In this document: positions 17,157 to 26,113 of the stretch, piece after piece
Numbering within the stretch: the first letter of the stretch is position 1
Layout of the letters: each line of letters starts with the position of its first letter
Source: Corynebacterium sp. Marseille-P3884
Lineage (GTDB): Bacteria; Actinomycetota; Actinomycetes; Mycobacteriales; Mycobacteriaceae
Length of the DNA: 64,000 bases
NCBI RefSeq assembly: GCF_017942225.1
Contig: NZ_JAGKSD010000005.1
Location: 1-64,000, forward strand
Direction of reading: 5' to 3'
Position numbers and translations under genes: made by a program
The notes under the pieces: generated by a model
The model's database searches: none
Seen by the model: the letters and a program-made list of their open reading frames with translations, nothing else
Told to the model about the DNA's origin: nothing

Positions 17157-18554
17157 ATGGCTGATCAGGAATACCGCATCGAGCACGACACCATGGGTGA
17201 AGTGAAGGTTCCCGCGCAGGCTCTGTGGCGTGCGCAGACGCAGCGTGCGGTAGAGAACTTCCCCATCTCCGGCCGCGGTCTCGAAGCTCAGCAGATTCGT
17301 GCGCTCGGCCTGCTCAAGGCGGCGTGCGCGACCGTCAACAAGGCCTCCGGCGCGCTCGACGCAGCCAAGGCAGACGCCATCATCGCAGCTGCCAAGGAGA
17401 TCGCCGACGGCAAGCACGACGCTGAATTCCCGATCGACGTGTTCCAGACCGGTTCGGGCACCTCGTCGAATATGAACACGAACGAGGTCATCGCGTCCAT
17501 CGCCAAGAACAATGGCGTCGAGGTCCACCCGAACGACGACGTCAACATGGGCCAGTCCTCCAACGACACCTTCCCGACCGCGACCCACGTCGCCGCCACC
17601 GAAGCAGCCGTCAACGACCTCATCCCGGGCCTGAAGGTCCTGCAGGAGTCCCTGGAAAAGAAGGCCGACGAGTGGAAGTCCGTGGTCAAGTCCGGCCGCA
17701 CCCACCTCATGGACGCTGTCCCGGTCACCCTCGGCCAGGAATTCTCCGGCTACGCACGCCAGATCGAGCTAGGCATCGCCCGCGTCACCTCTACCCTGGA
17801 GCGCCTGGGCGAGCTGCCGATCGGCGGCACCGCAGTCGGTACTGGCCTGAACACCCCGGCTGACTTCGGCGCGAAGGTCACCGAAGAACTCAAGAGCCTC
17901 ACCGGCATCAACGAGCTCACCGAAGCCGGCAACCACTTCGAGGCACAGGCCAACCGCGATGGCCTCGTCGAGTTCTCCGGCGCGATGCGCACCGTCGCTG
18001 TTTCCCTGTACAAGATCGCCAACGACATCCGCCTCATGGGTTCCGGCCCGCTGACCGGCTTCGCCGAGATCCACCTCCCGGACCTCCAGCCGGGCTCCTC
18101 CATCATGCCGGGCAAGGTCAACCCGGTCCTGTGCGAGACCGCAACGCAGGTCTCCGCCCAGGTCATCGGCAACGACGCAGCCGTCGCATTCTCCGGCACG
18201 CAGGGCCAGTTCGAGCTCAACGTGTTCATCCCGGTCATGGCGCGCAACGTCCTCGAATCCGCGCGTCTGCTCGCCAACACGGCACGCCAGTTCGCCACCA
18301 AGCTTGTCGACGGCATCGAGCCCAACGTCGAGCGCATGCAGACCCTCGCAGAGTCCTCCCCGTCCATCGTGACTCCCCTGAACTCTGCCATCGGCTACGA
18401 GAACGCCGCGAAGGTGGCTAAGACCGCCCTCAAGGAAGGCAAGACCATCCGTCAGACCGTCATCGATCTCGGCTTCATCGGCGACGACCTGACCGAGGAA
18501 GAGCTGGACCGCCGCCTCAACGTCCTCGACATGGCTAATACCGACCGCAACTAA
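17157..18554 (+). CDS. fumC: Class II fumarate hydratase
   Basis: A protein of 465 residues. The superfamily signature [15 protein letters not shown] is intact, as are [14 protein letters not shown] and [12 protein letters not shown] with the catalytic His region. It interconverts fumarate and malate in the TCA cycle. Start at [11 protein letters not shown], with GAAGGAAGA just upstream. A strong terminator follows 18 bp after the stop. Confidence 0.96.
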   Translation: MADQEYRIEHDTMGEVKVPAQALWRAQTQRAVENFPISGRGLEAQQIRALGLLKAACATVNKASGALDAAKADAIIAAAKEIADGKHDAEFPIDVFQTGSGTSSNMNTNEVIASIAKNNGVEVHPNDDVNMGQSSNDTFPTATHVAATEAAVNDLIPGLKVLQESLEKKADEWKSVVKSGRTHLMDAVPVTLGQEFSGYARQIELGIARVTSTLERLGELPIGGTAVGTGLNTPADFGAKVTEELKSLTGINELTEAGNHFEAQANRDGLVEFSGAMRTVAVSLYKIANDIRLMGSGPLTGFAEIHLPDLQPGSSIMPGKVNPVLCETATQVSAQVIGNDAAVAFSGTQGQFELNVFIPVMARNVLESARLLANTARQFATKLVDGIEPNVERMQTLAESSPSIVTPLNSAIGYENAAKVAKTALKEGKTIRQTVIDLGFIGDDLTEEELDRRLNVLDMANTDRN

Positions 18555-18572
18555 CGTCGAGCCTCTCCCTTT

Positions 18573-18607
18573 AAGACCCTGGCAGTGCAAGGCTGCCAGG
18601 GTCTTTT
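18573..18607 (+). terminator. Rho-independent terminator of fumC
   Basis: A 13-bp perfect stem, AAGACCCTGGCAG paired with CTGCCAGGGTCTT, with a 7-nt loop and a short T-run. Confidence 0.9.
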
Positions 18608-18619
18608 GGCGTGCATGGG

Positions 18620-18631
18620 GCGTCGATAAGC
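18620..18631 (+). repeat. CGTCGATAAGC site 4 (intergenic, upstream of tetR)
   Basis: GCGTCGATAAGC, 12 bp past the fumC terminator and about 30 bp upstream of the tetR -10 box. Confidence 0.9.
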
Positions 18632-18659
18632 GCGCTCTTGCGCTTTTTTGCACTGGGTG

Positions 18660-18665
18660 TATTCT
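18660..18665 (+). promoter_or_regulatory. -10 box of the TetR-MFS operon
   Basis: TATTCT, 8 nt before the GTG at 18674; no ribosome binding site, leaderless geometry. Confidence 0.55.
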
Positions 18666-18673
18666 TGCTGCTC

Positions 18674-19261
18674 GTGGATAGAGAACTTAAGCGTCGCGAA
18701 ACTCGCGAACGCATCGTCGAGAGCGCGACCGACCTCGTCGAAGAACACGGCTTCGATAACGTCACCGTCGAAGATATCTGCACCAAAGCAGGCATCTCGC
18801 GACGCACTTTCTTCAACTACATGGACGGTAAGGACGAAGCCGTACTCGGCCCCGCCCCGCTCACCGTCACCGACGACGCTCTACGCCGCATCGCCGAAAC
18901 ACAAGCCGACAACCTCGTCGACCTCATCATTTCCGCGACGAGCCACCCGTGCAGCGACATTCCCGACCACGCCACCGTCGAACGCCGGCGCGCGATTTTC
19001 GTCGCGAACCCGACCCTGGCCGCTCTCGCACTCACGCGACGGCGCACCACTTTCACCGCCATCGCCGGCGCGCTAGAAGAACACTTCGAGTCATTTCCCG
19101 GCGACCGGCTCCTGCCCGACCAGCCAGTGAATGCAGAGATCCACGCGATCATCGAAATCGTCCAAAGCGCCGTCAGCATCACCGCCCACTGCGACCTCCG
19201 CGACAACGTCCGCGGCGCCGCATCCTTCATCACCGATTACGCCAGGAGGCTCGAATGGTAG
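18674..19261 (+). CDS. TetR family transcriptional regulator
   Basis: A protein of 195 residues from the GTG at 18674 (VDRELKRRETRERIVESA). The TetR HTH is clear: DLVEEHGFDNVTVEDICTKA, then GISRRTFFNYMDGKDEAV. The C-terminal ligand domain is unremarkable. Its last 7 bases overlap the start of the drug-transporter gene, so the two are translationally coupled; it most likely represses that transporter and itself. Confidence 0.92.
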   Translation: MDRELKRRETRERIVESATDLVEEHGFDNVTVEDICTKAGISRRTFFNYMDGKDEAVLGPAPLTVTDDALRRIAETQADNLVDLIISATSHPCSDIPDHATVERRRAIFVANPTLAALALTRRRTTFTAIAGALEEHFESFPGDRLLPDQPVNAEIHAIIEIVQSAVSITAHCDLRDNVRGAASFITDYARRLEW

Positions 19262-20793
19262 ACACCCAACACAAAGGCCCGAACGTCGGCCTCGTCTTCA
19301 CCGCGCTGCTCATCACGATGCTGATGAGCTCGCTCGGGCAGATGATCTTCTCCTCCGCGCTGCCCACCATCGTCGGTGAACTCGGCGGTGTCGAGCACAT
19401 GAGCTGGGTCATCTCCGCCTTCATGGTCACGATGACCATCGCGCTCCCGCTCTACGGCAAGCTTGGCGACGGCCTCGGCCGCAAATGGTTCTACATCTCC
19501 GGCATCGCCTTCTTCATCATCGGTTCCGCCCTTGGCGGATTCGCCAACACCATGACGCTGCTCATCATCGGCCGCGCCGTCCAAGGCTTCGGTGCCGGCG
19601 CCATGATGATCAATTCTCAGGCGATCATCGCCGAGGTCGTCCCCGCCCGCGAGCGCGGCAAATACATGGGTGTGATGGGCGCTGTTTTCGGAATCTCCTC
19701 CGTCCTCGGCCCCGTCCTCGGCGGCTGGTTCACCGACGGTCCTGGCTGGCGCTGGGGCCTCTGGATGAATATCCCCCTCGGTCTTCTCGCCATGACCGTC
19801 GCCTCGATCGTCCTCGACCTCTCCAAAGGCAACCGCGACGGCTTCCGCTTCGACTGGCTCGGCGCGACACTCATGGCGGTGTCCACCTCCACGCTCATTC
19901 TCGCCACGACATGGGGCGGGCTGCAGTACCCGTGGGGCTCCCCGCGCATCGTCGGACTGCTGGTCACGTCGGCTGTCGCAGCGGCGCTCTTCGTGGTCGT
20001 CGAACTGCGTGCGACAGACCCGCTGGTGCCGATGCACCTGTTCCGCAACCGCAACATGGCGCTGACCACCGCCGCCAGCGTCGTGCTGGGTATTTCCATG
20101 ACCGGCGTCATGGCGTACTTGCCGACCTACCTGCAGATGGTCCACTCCATGACTCCCACGGAGGCAGGCCTGATGATGATCCCGATGGTCGGCGGCATGA
20201 TCCTCACCTCCATCGGCATCGGCGCCCTGATCAGCCGCACGGGCAGCTACAAAATCTTCCCGATCGTCGGCCTCGGCGTCGTCGCTCTCGGCTGCTACCT
20301 GCTGTCACGCCTCACGGTCGACACCGGCCTGTGGACGCTCGGGCTGTACATCTTCATCTACGGTTTCGGCCTCGGCATGGTCATGCAGGTGCTCATCCTC
20401 ATCGTCCAGAACTCCTTCCCCATCGCCGTCGTCGGCACCGCCACCGCCGCGAACAACTTCTTCCGCCAGATCGGCATGTCCGTCGGCGCGTCGGTCGTGG
20501 GCACCGTATTCATCCACAACATGCAGCAGAATATGGAAGAGCGCCTCCCGGGTGCGCTCGCCGCGCTCGGCCCGGAAGGCGCGAAATACGCTGAATCATT
20601 CAACGATGGCGGCACTCAATCAATGACGCCAAGCGCCGTTAACCAATTGCCGCAGCCGCTTCACGACGCCATCTCGACCTCCTACAACGACGGTTTGACC
20701 CCCATTTTCCTACTGCTCATCCCTCTCGTGGTGGCAGCGGCGGTTCTCCTCGTACCAGTTCACGAGGACACGCTAAAGGAGACAATCGAGTAG
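19255..20793 (+). CDS. MFS transporter, DHA2 (14-helix) drug exporter family
   Basis: A protein of 512 residues with about 14 membrane segments. The DHA2 motifs are visible: motif A GKLGDGLGRKW and motif C AVFGISSVLGPVLGGWFTD. The ATG at 19255 overlaps the tetR stop and has AGGAGG 6 nt upstream inside tetR. Substrate unknown; multidrug or dye efflux is likely from the family and the TetR neighbour. Confidence 0.93.
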   Translation: MVDTQHKGPNVGLVFTALLITMLMSSLGQMIFSSALPTIVGELGGVEHMSWVISAFMVTMTIALPLYGKLGDGLGRKWFYISGIAFFIIGSALGGFANTMTLLIIGRAVQGFGAGAMMINSQAIIAEVVPARERGKYMGVMGAVFGISSVLGPVLGGWFTDGPGWRWGLWMNIPLGLLAMTVASIVLDLSKGNRDGFRFDWLGATLMAVSTSTLILATTWGGLQYPWGSPRIVGLLVTSAVAAALFVVVELRATDPLVPMHLFRNRNMALTTAASVVLGISMTGVMAYLPTYLQMVHSMTPTEAGLMMIPMVGGMILTSIGIGALISRTGSYKIFPIVGLGVVALGCYLLSRLTVDTGLWTLGLYIFIYGFGLGMVMQVLILIVQNSFPIAVVGTATAANNFFRQIGMSVGASVVGTVFIHNMQQNMEERLPGALAALGPEGAKYAESFNDGGTQSMTPSAVNQLPQPLHDAISTSYNDGLTPIFLLLIPLVVAAAVLLVPVHEDTLKETIE

Positions 20794-20800
20794 CAGGGCG

Positions 20801-20812
20801 ACGTCGATAAGC
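20801..20812 (+). repeat. CGTCGATAAGC site 5 (between convergent stops)
   Basis: ACGTCGATAAGC in the 26-bp gap between the MFS stop and the GNAT stop. Confidence 0.9.
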
Positions 20813-20819
20813 GTTGCTT

Positions 20820-21353
20820 TTAGTTCTCCTTGCCTGGCTTGGGCAACAGCAACTCGTAGATATCCGTGTCACGCCAGGTGCCGGCGAGCTCGCCGTACGT
20901 CATCTTCGCCATCTGGTGGTACGTGCCCACCTTGACGAAACCGCGCGAGACGTGCAGCCCCGCCGAGCCCTCGTTCTCCGGGAAAATCCACGAGTGGATC
21001 GACCACTTATTCAGCGCCTTGCACGTCTCGATGAGCTTGTCCAGCAGCGCGCCGGACACGCCGCGGCCGCGCGCATCCTCGTGAATGTAGATCGAGTCCT
21101 CGACGACGCCGTGGAACACCGAGCGTGTCGACGCCTGCGCGGCAGCGACCCAGCCAAGCACCTTATCGTCGTCATCCGGTTCGACGGCGACGAACACCGT
21201 CTCAATGATCTTGTTGGTGGCAAACTTCGCCCACGTCGGCCCTTCCGTCTCGTACGAAGCGTGGCCTGTACCCAGACCAGACTCGTAGATTTCGCGGACC
21301 TGTGGGTAATCCTCAGGGCGGATCGGGCGGATCGTGAAATCGCGATTCGACAT
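20820..21353 (-). CDS. GNAT family N-acetyltransferase (phosphinothricin acetyltransferase-like)
   Basis: A protein of 177 residues from the ATG at 21353 (MSNRDFTIRPIRPEDYPQVR). The acetyl-CoA loop reads HEDARGRGVSGALLDKLIE, and the C-terminal HQMAKMTYG is typical of the PAT/YncA subgroup that acetylates phosphinothricin or methionine sulfone derivatives. The natural substrate is unknown. TACGAT on the minus strand, 7 nt before the start, suggests leaderless transcription. Confidence 0.9.
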   Translation of the reverse strand: MSNRDFTIRPIRPEDYPQVREIYESGLGTGHASYETEGPTWAKFATNKIIETVFVAVEPDDDDKVLGWVAAAQASTRSVFHGVVEDSIYIHEDARGRGVSGALLDKLIETCKALNKWSIHSWIFPENEGSAGLHVSRGFVKVGTYHQMAKMTYGELAGTWRDTDIYELLLPKPGKEN

Positions 21354-21360
21354 GGCGACC

Positions 21361-21366
21361 ATCGTA
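21361..21366 (-). promoter_or_regulatory. -10 box of the GNAT gene
   Basis: TACGAT on the minus strand, 7 nt before the ATG at 21353. Confidence 0.45.
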
Positions 21367-21419
21367 CAACCGCCCTCCCCTACCTGTGAATCGGCAGCCT
21401 AGCGTGCATGTCAGCGCGC

Positions 21420-22793
21420 TTAAGCATGGTCCTCGAGCAAGTCTGTGACCAGCTCCGCGATCGGCGAACGCTCCGAACGCGTCAGCGTCACGTGCGCGAA
21501 GAGATCCTGGCCCTTCAGCTTCTCGATCACTGCCTGCACACCGTCGTGGCGCCCCACCCTCAAATTGTCGCGCTGTGCGACATCGTGAGTGAGCACCACA
21601 CGGGAGCCGCGACCCAAGCGCGACAGCACCGTCAACAGCACGTTGCGCTCCAGCGACTGCGCCTCGTCGACGATGACGAACGCGTCGTGCAGGCTGCGCC
21701 CGCGGATGTGCGTCAGCGGCAGCACCTCGAGCAGGTCACGCGAAGCGACCTCGTCGAGCACATTGTCCGATACGACGCCTTCCAACGTGTCATACACCGC
21801 CTGCGACCACGGATTCATCTTCTCCATCTCGTCGCCCGGAAGGTAGCCCAGGTTCTGGCCGCCCACCGCATACAGCGGACGGAAGACGATGATGCGCTTG
21901 TGCTCCCCGCGCTCCAGCACCGACTCCAGACCAGCGCACAGAGCCAGCGCCGACTTACCAGTGCCGGCGCGGCCGCCGATGGAGACGATGCCCACCGTAT
22001 CGTCGAGAAGCAGATCGAGCGCGACCCGCTGCTCCGCGCTCCGGCCCGACAACCCGAACGCGTCCGCGTCGCCGCGCACGAGCTTGACCCCGCCGCTCGG
22101 CGCCACGCGAGCAAGCGCCGACTGCGACCCCGCGTTCAGCGTCAACCCGCAGTGAACCGGCAAGTCGCCCGTGTCGATCGCCGCGAACCCAGTGGCATAC
22201 AGCTCGTCGATCTCTTCCCCGGAGACCTCCAGCTCAGCCATACCTGTGTAGCCCGTCAACACAACGTCCTGCGCGCGGTACTCCTGCGCAGCCAAACCCA
22301 CAGCGCCCGCCTTCACGCGCAGCGGAACATCCTTGGTCACCAGAACCGTGTCATTGCCCTCCTGCATGAAGTTGTAGGCGCAGGCGAGAATGCGGTTATC
22401 GTTCTCCGGACCGCGCAGCGCGGCCGGCAGATTCGACTGGTCCTGGTGGTTCAGTTCCACGCGGACAGTGCCCCCGTCTATATTGACCGGCATCGGCTCA
22501 TCCAGTCGGTCGTAATCGGAGCGCATGTCCTCCAAAAAGCGAAGAGCTTGGCGGGCGAACCAGCCAAGCTCTGGGTGATGACGTTTCTGCTCGAGTTCCG
22601 TGATGACCACGAGCGGAAGGACGACGCTATGTTCCGCGAACTTCCTCAACGCCCACGGATCGGACAGAAGAACCGATGTATCCAGCACATATGTTTTCAG
22701 TGCGGTGGGTGAGGTGAGTTGTTCCGGATTGTGGCCGGCGCTTTCCATTCGAGCGCCGGCAGTGTCGAGATTGCTAACAGAAGGGTCAAACAT
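21420..22793 (-). CDS. phoH2: PIN domain-PhoH fusion protein (PhoH2)
   Basis: A protein of 457 residues. An N-terminal PIN nuclease domain (about 34-170: [45 protein letters not shown] with conserved acidic residues) is joined to a PhoH ATPase (about 240-457: Walker [17 protein letters not shown], Walker [16 protein letters not shown]). PhoH2 proteins are sequence-specific RNA helicases/RNases (mycobacterial family knowledge). The ATG has GGGGAGC upstream; that site lies in one arm of a long inverted repeat in the leader, implying control at translation. Confidence 0.93.
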   Translation of the reverse strand: MFDPSVSNLDTAGARMESAGHNPEQLTSPTALKTYVLDTSVLLSDPWALRKFAEHSVVLPLVVITELEQKRHHPELGWFARQALRFLEDMRSDYDRLDEPMPVNIDGGTVRVELNHQDQSNLPAALRGPENDNRILACAYNFMQEGNDTVLVTKDVPLRVKAGAVGLAAQEYRAQDVVLTGYTGMAELEVSGEEIDELYATGFAAIDTGDLPVHCGLTLNAGSQSALARVAPSGGVKLVRGDADAFGLSGRSAEQRVALDLLLDDTVGIVSIGGRAGTGKSALALCAGLESVLERGEHKRIIVFRPLYAVGGQNLGYLPGDEMEKMNPWSQAVYDTLEGVVSDNVLDEVASRDLLEVLPLTHIRGRSLHDAFVIVDEAQSLERNVLLTVLSRLGRGSRVVLTHDVAQRDNLRVGRHDGVQAVIEKLKGQDLFAHVTLTRSERSPIAELVTDLLEDHA

Positions 22794-22797
22794 GAAC

Positions 22798-22873
22798 TTG
22801 CTCCCCTAGTGCGGTTGGTGGTAGCCAGGACCGTTCTTCGCGGTACCTGACACCTGCCACACTAGGGGAGCAA
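22798..22873 (-). promoter_or_regulatory. Structured phoH leader with sequestered ribosome binding site
   Basis: TTGCTCCCCTAGTG (22798-22811) and its exact complement (22860-22873) form a 14-bp outer stem. The 48-nt interior can fold further (GGTACCG with CGGTCC; GGTGTCAGG with CCTGGCTACC on the minus strand). On the mRNA the GGGGAGC before the phoH start is in the 3' arm, so the folded form would hide it. Whether the full 5' arm is transcribed depends on the start site; a -10 candidate TACACT lies at 22874-22879. Confidence 0.6.
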
Positions 22874-22881
22874 AGTGTAAA

Positions 22882-22895
22882 TTACATCGATGTAA
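22882..22895. promoter_or_regulatory. 14-bp perfect palindrome in the phoH promoter, probable operator
   Basis: TTACATCGATGTAA lies just upstream of the candidate phoH -10. It is followed at 22896-22914 by a second, nearly perfect inverted repeat (GGTTAAC, 4 nt, GTTAAACC). I do not recognise the cognate regulator. Confidence 0.5.
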
Positions 22896-22940
22896 GGTTA
22901 ACTTCCGTTAAACCTACGACGCGCCGATCGGCGCAGCTAG

Positions 22941-23522
22941 CTAGCTGATCTTAGCGCCGAACTCGCCGTTCTCCTCGAGCCACTCGATGGTGCCGTTCTG
23001 GAAGTCCTGGATCCAGCCGTTGTTATCGTCGCGCTTGTCCTCTGCCTTGAGCGGCAGACCGATCTCGTTGTCCAGGCCGCCGTCCTTCTTCCAGGTCTCA
23101 GCGATCATGCCGACCAGCGGCACAGCGCCCGTCTCCTCGGAGTAGACGATGTTCTTATCTGCGTCGTACTCGATCAGGGTAGCGCCGTCATCCTTGGTCT
23201 CGACGCTGATCGGGTCGCCCCAGTTGCCCAGGCCCAGCTCTTCCTGAGCGTTAGCAGCCTTGGACGGAACAACGACCTTCTCGCCGTCCTTGGTGGTCAG
23301 CTCGGTGGTGTCGCCGTCAGCAGCGCCTGCGCCAGCACCCTCAGACTCGGAAGCGTCTGCACCCTCGGACTCGGAGCCGGAAGCACCAGCGTCCTCAGAA
23401 GCGGTCACGGTATTGGTCTCGGTGGCCTCGACCTTCTCCACGTCACCTTCACCCTCAGAGCAGGCTACGAGACCGGTGGTCAGTGCCAGAGCAGCAACGG
23501 TTGCGCCAAACTTGCGGTTCAT
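22941..23522 (-). CDS. LGFP-repeat lipoprotein
   Basis: A protein of 193 residues from the ATG at 23522 (MNRKFGATVAALALTTGLVACS). The lipobox LVAC gives a lipidated Cys at about position 21. A low-complexity Glu/Ser/Thr/Ala spacer (about 22-75) leads to a C-terminal domain with LGFP-type repeats (DNEIGLPLKAE, IQDFQNGTIEW, GEFGAKI). LGFP repeats are thought to attach corynebacterial proteins to the arabinogalactan-mycolate wall (family knowledge). GAGAGGAA lies upstream of the ATG. It is transcribed toward phoH, but phoH has its own promoter features. Confidence 0.85.
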   Translation of the reverse strand: MNRKFGATVAALALTTGLVACSEGEGDVEKVEATETNTVTASEDAGASGSESEGADASESEGAGAGAADGDTTELTTKDGEKVVVPSKAANAQEELGLGNWGDPISVETKDDGATLIEYDADKNIVYSEETGAVPLVGMIAETWKKDGGLDNEIGLPLKAEDKRDDNNGWIQDFQNGTIEWLEENGEFGAKIS

Positions 23523-23587
23523 GAATAAAAATTCCTCTCTAAATACAATTCCTAATCTTGACCGTTCACCATTATGCAGAAATTTGG

Positions 23588-24352
23588 TCACCAAGGACGT
23601 TTACACACCCCTTTTTTAGGGTGATTTCTTCCGTACCCCTTGCGCTGCGCACGGTTTTTGCCGTTTACTTTACGGTTTGATTTCGTTGAGCTTCGCACGC
23701 TTTTCGACGCTCCCCCGCCGCCCCTCGACGTGTTCCTCGTCCTCCCTTTCGCCACCCCGACGAAATCCTGAATCGCCTCCGAATCTTGGTCGACTTTCCA
23801 GACCAACGCGATCTCCGACGCAGCTTCTCCACCCGCCGCTGGGCCTTCCGCTCCCCCGCCGTTTCCGCGGACTTCAAGCACCACAACCTGCTTCTTCGAC
23901 AGGACTTTCAGCAGCGGCGCAGGCGCGTAGGCGATGCCGACGTTCGCCGCAACGACCTGGAGAGCGGTGCGAAGCTCGTCGATGGAGGAGCCTGTTGGCA
24001 CCCCGGAGCCAGACTCAAGCCCCTCTCCCGCACCCGGAATGAAGCGGTAGTTGACGTGCTCGTCGGCAAGATCATCTGGGCGGACAGCTTCGCCGACCTC
24101 GGCGTACACGGAGTCTTTGGGGACAGCGACACCGGGTTTCTCGGCGTAGAGACGCACCTGATGGAACTGCTCCCCTGGCTCGCCGACGCGGGGGTCGGGA
24201 AGGCGGAGGAGGGCGAGGTGGGCGGTGTCGTCGATAAGCGATGCGAATGGGTCGTCGCTGGGGATCTCCTCGAGGCCGTGAACGGTGGTGTCGCGGTAGC
24301 GTGCGAACCATTTTCCGGGCTCGGTTCCGGTGACGAAGGCGAGACGCAGCAT
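23588..24352 (-). CDS. LysR-type effector-domain-like protein without HTH
   Basis: A protein of 254 residues. Residues about 1-195 resemble the substrate-binding domain of LysR regulators (MLRLAFVTGTEPGKW, HVNYRFIPGAGEG, TALQVVAANVGIAYAPAPLL), but there is no N-terminal DNA-binding domain. The C-terminal 60 residues are very basic (GRTRNTSRGGGGASKSVRSS onward), possibly a nucleic-acid-binding tail. It shares a 22-bp intergenic region with the divergent DUF5997 gene; that linkage is conserved in corynebacteria as far as I recall. Function unknown. Confidence 0.75.
   Translation of the reverse strand: MLRLAFVTGTEPGKWFARYRDTTVHGLEEIPSDDPFASLIDDTAHLALLRLPDPRVGEPGEQFHQVRLYAEKPGVAVPKDSVYAEVGEAVRPDDLADEHVNYRFIPGAGEGLESGSGVPTGSSIDELRTALQVVAANVGIAYAPAPLLKVLSKKQVVVLEVRGNGGGAEGPAAGGEAASEIALVWKVDQDSEAIQDFVGVAKGRTRNTSRGGGGASKSVRSSTKSNRKVNGKNRAQRKGYGRNHPKKGVCKRPW
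24228..24239 (+). repeat. CGTCGATAAGC site 6 (in LysR-like gene)
   Basis: TCGTCGATAAGC; gene strand ctt-atc-gac in ASLIDDTAH. Confidence 0.9.
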
Positions 24353-24374
24353 GCCCCGATGCTACCGTTTGGGC
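24353..24374. promoter_or_regulatory. Overlapping divergent leaderless promoters
   Basis: The whole intergenic region is 22 bp. The plus -10 TACCGT (24363-24368) is 6 nt before the DUF5997 ATG. The minus -10 TAGCAT (24364-24359) is 6 nt before the LysR-like ATG. The two hexamers share the TA at 24363-24364, and the region is bounded by CATGCCC and GGGCATG, a symmetric frame. Both -35 regions must lie inside the opposite gene. Confidence 0.6.
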
Positions 24375-24719
24375 ATGAGCGAACAGCCGTCAAGCACAGC
24401 GATGAAGCCCGCGACCGCAGCGAAGAAACTCGGCATTTATCTGCCGGCAACCCCGCAGGAATTCCAGGATGGCGGCGTCACGCACGCTGAACTGCGCGAT
24501 TTGCAGGACAACCCGCCGTCATGGCTCACCGAGCTGCGCGCAAACGGCCCTCACCCCCGCCCGGAGGTTGCGCGCAAGCTGGGCATTTCGATCACGGCGC
24601 TGAAGAAGAACGACATGGATAAGCCGCTGACCACCCAGGAGATCAAGACGCTCCTTAGCGATCAGCCGGCGTGGCTCTCCGAGGCGCGCCGCTCACACGC
24701 CGAAGAGCGGGAGGCTTAG
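24375..24719 (+). CDS. DUF5997 family protein
   Basis: A protein of 114 residues from the ATG at 24375 ([20 protein letters not shown]). It has a compact helical core ([53 protein letters not shown]), which looks like a small HTH-type fold. The family is typical of Actinobacteria; its function is unknown. Its stop overlaps the glyA stop by 3 bp. Confidence 0.85.
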   Translation: MSEQPSSTAMKPATAAKKLGIYLPATPQEFQDGGVTHAELRDLQDNPPSWLTELRANGPHPRPEVARKLGISITALKKNDMDKPLTTQEIKTLLSDQPAWLSEARRSHAEEREA

Positions 24720-26005
24720 AGCAGCTTCCAGTCTTCCAGGTCCGGGTAGAGGGGGAATTCAGCAGCAAGCTTATCGACGCGCCCCCTCAGCGCCTCCACA
24801 TCCGCATTCTTCCCCTGTGCGAGCGCGGTACCGATGATGTCTGCGGTCTCGGTGAATGCTGCTTCGTCAAAACCGCGGGTCGCAAGAGCTGACGTGCCAA
24901 TGCGCAGGCCGGAGGTGACCATCGGCGGACGCGGGTCGTTCGGCACGGCGTTGCGGTTAACAGTGATGCCGACAGAGTGGAGCAGATCCTCTGCCTGCTG
25001 GCCGTCGAGCTCGGAGTTGCGCAGGTCCGCGAGGACGAGGTGCACGTCGGTGCCGCCGGTGAGCACGTCAACGCCGACTTCCTTGCAATCGGATGCGGTG
25101 AGGCGCTCAGCGAGGATGCGCGCGCCGTCGAGTGTGCGCTGCTGGCGGTCCTTGAATTCTTCCGTGCCCGCGATCTTCAGCGCAGTCGCCTTCGCCGCGA
25201 CGACGTGCATGAGCGGACCGCCCTGCTGCCCCGGGAAGACAGCGGAGTTGAGTGCCTTGGCGTAGTCTTGCTTCGCCAGGATCATGCCAGAACGTGGGCC
25301 ACCGAGCGTCTTGTGGATCGTGGTGGACACGACATCCGAGTGCGGCACCGGCGACGGGTGCAGACCTGCAGCGACAAGACCCGCGAAGTGCGCCATGTCC
25401 GTCCACAGGTACGCGCCGACCTCATCGGCAATGGCGCGGAACGCAGCGAAGTCGACAGTGCGCGGGTACGCGGACCAGCCGGCGATGATGACCTTCGGAC
25501 GGTGCTCCAGAGCCTGCTCGCGGACCTTGTCCATGTCGATGAGCATGGTCTCCGGGTCGACCTCGTAGGCCACAACGTTGTACAGACGACCGGAGAAGTT
25601 GATCTTCATGCCGTGCGTCAGGTGCCCGCCGTGAGCCAGGGACAGACCCATGATGGTATCGCCGGGCTTGATCAGTGCGTGGAGGACGGCGGCATTCGCC
25701 TGGGCGCCGGAGTGGGGCTGGACGTTGGCGTACTCGGCGTCGAAAAGCGCCTTTGCGCGGTCGCGGGCGATGTCCTCGATGACGTCGACGTTCTCGCAGC
25801 CACCGTAGTAGCGGCGCCCCGGGTACCCCTCTGCGTACTTATTCGTCAGCACGGAGCCCTGCGCCTGCAGCACGGCGCGCGGCACGAAATTCTCCGACGC
25901 GATCATCTCGAGCGTGTTGCGCTGGCGGGACACCTCCCCAAGAATCTGCTCGTAGACGTCCGGGTCGAGCGACGCGAGGTCTTGGTAGCGGAGATCTTCA
26001 GTCAT
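24716..26005 (-). CDS. glyA: Serine hydroxymethyltransferase
   Basis: A protein of 429 residues from the ATG at 26005 ([20 protein letters not shown]), with AAAGGAA upstream; the frame stays open to 26446 but the family length fits this start. The PLP-lysine motif [19 protein letters not shown] is intact, as are [13 protein letters not shown] and [15 protein letters not shown]. It makes glycine and 5,10-methylene-THF from serine. It is divergent from coaA, as in mycobacteria. Confidence 0.97.
   Translation of the reverse strand: MTEDLRYQDLASLDPDVYEQILGEVSRQRNTLEMIASENFVPRAVLQAQGSVLTNKYAEGYPGRRYYGGCENVDVIEDIARDRAKALFDAEYANVQPHSGAQANAAVLHALIKPGDTIMGLSLAHGGHLTHGMKINFSGRLYNVVAYEVDPETMLIDMDKVREQALEHRPKVIIAGWSAYPRTVDFAAFRAIADEVGAYLWTDMAHFAGLVAAGLHPSPVPHSDVVSTTIHKTLGGPRSGMILAKQDYAKALNSAVFPGQQGGPLMHVVAAKATALKIAGTEEFKDRQQRTLDGARILAERLTASDCKEVGVDVLTGGTDVHLVLADLRNSELDGQQAEDLLHSVGITVNRNAVPNDPRPPMVTSGLRIGTSALATRGFDEAAFTETADIIGTALAQGKNADVEALRGRVDKLAAEFPLYPDLEDWKLL
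24769..24780 (-). repeat. CGTCGATAAGC site 7 (in glyA)
   Basis: Plus strand GCTTATCGACGC; gene strand gtc-gat-aag in RVDKLAAEF near the C-terminus. Confidence 0.9.
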
Positions 26006-26113
26006 GTTCCGGGATTCCTTTCCGTACGGCAGTTCTCCGCCAGTATGCACTACCGCGCACGCGACACGCCCCATAAGCCAAAGTTTCCGCCGGCGAGTGC
26101 AACAATGGTGGCC

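Noticed and set aside
18949..19254. Upstream extension of the DHA2 transporter by 102 residues
   Set aside because: It lies in another frame of the tetR gene, is Arg/His-rich, and the ATG at 19255 has a perfect AGGAGG.
23588..23700. Possible frameshift at the 3' end of the LysR-like gene
   Set aside because: The basic tail continues smoothly and the alternative frame gives no recognisable domain; basic tails are seen in this family.
24977..26113. Extension of the coaA frame upstream over glyA
   Set aside because: The frame is open by chance across the antisense of glyA. The pantothenate kinase family begins at about MPRPADPSP, next to a plausible -10.
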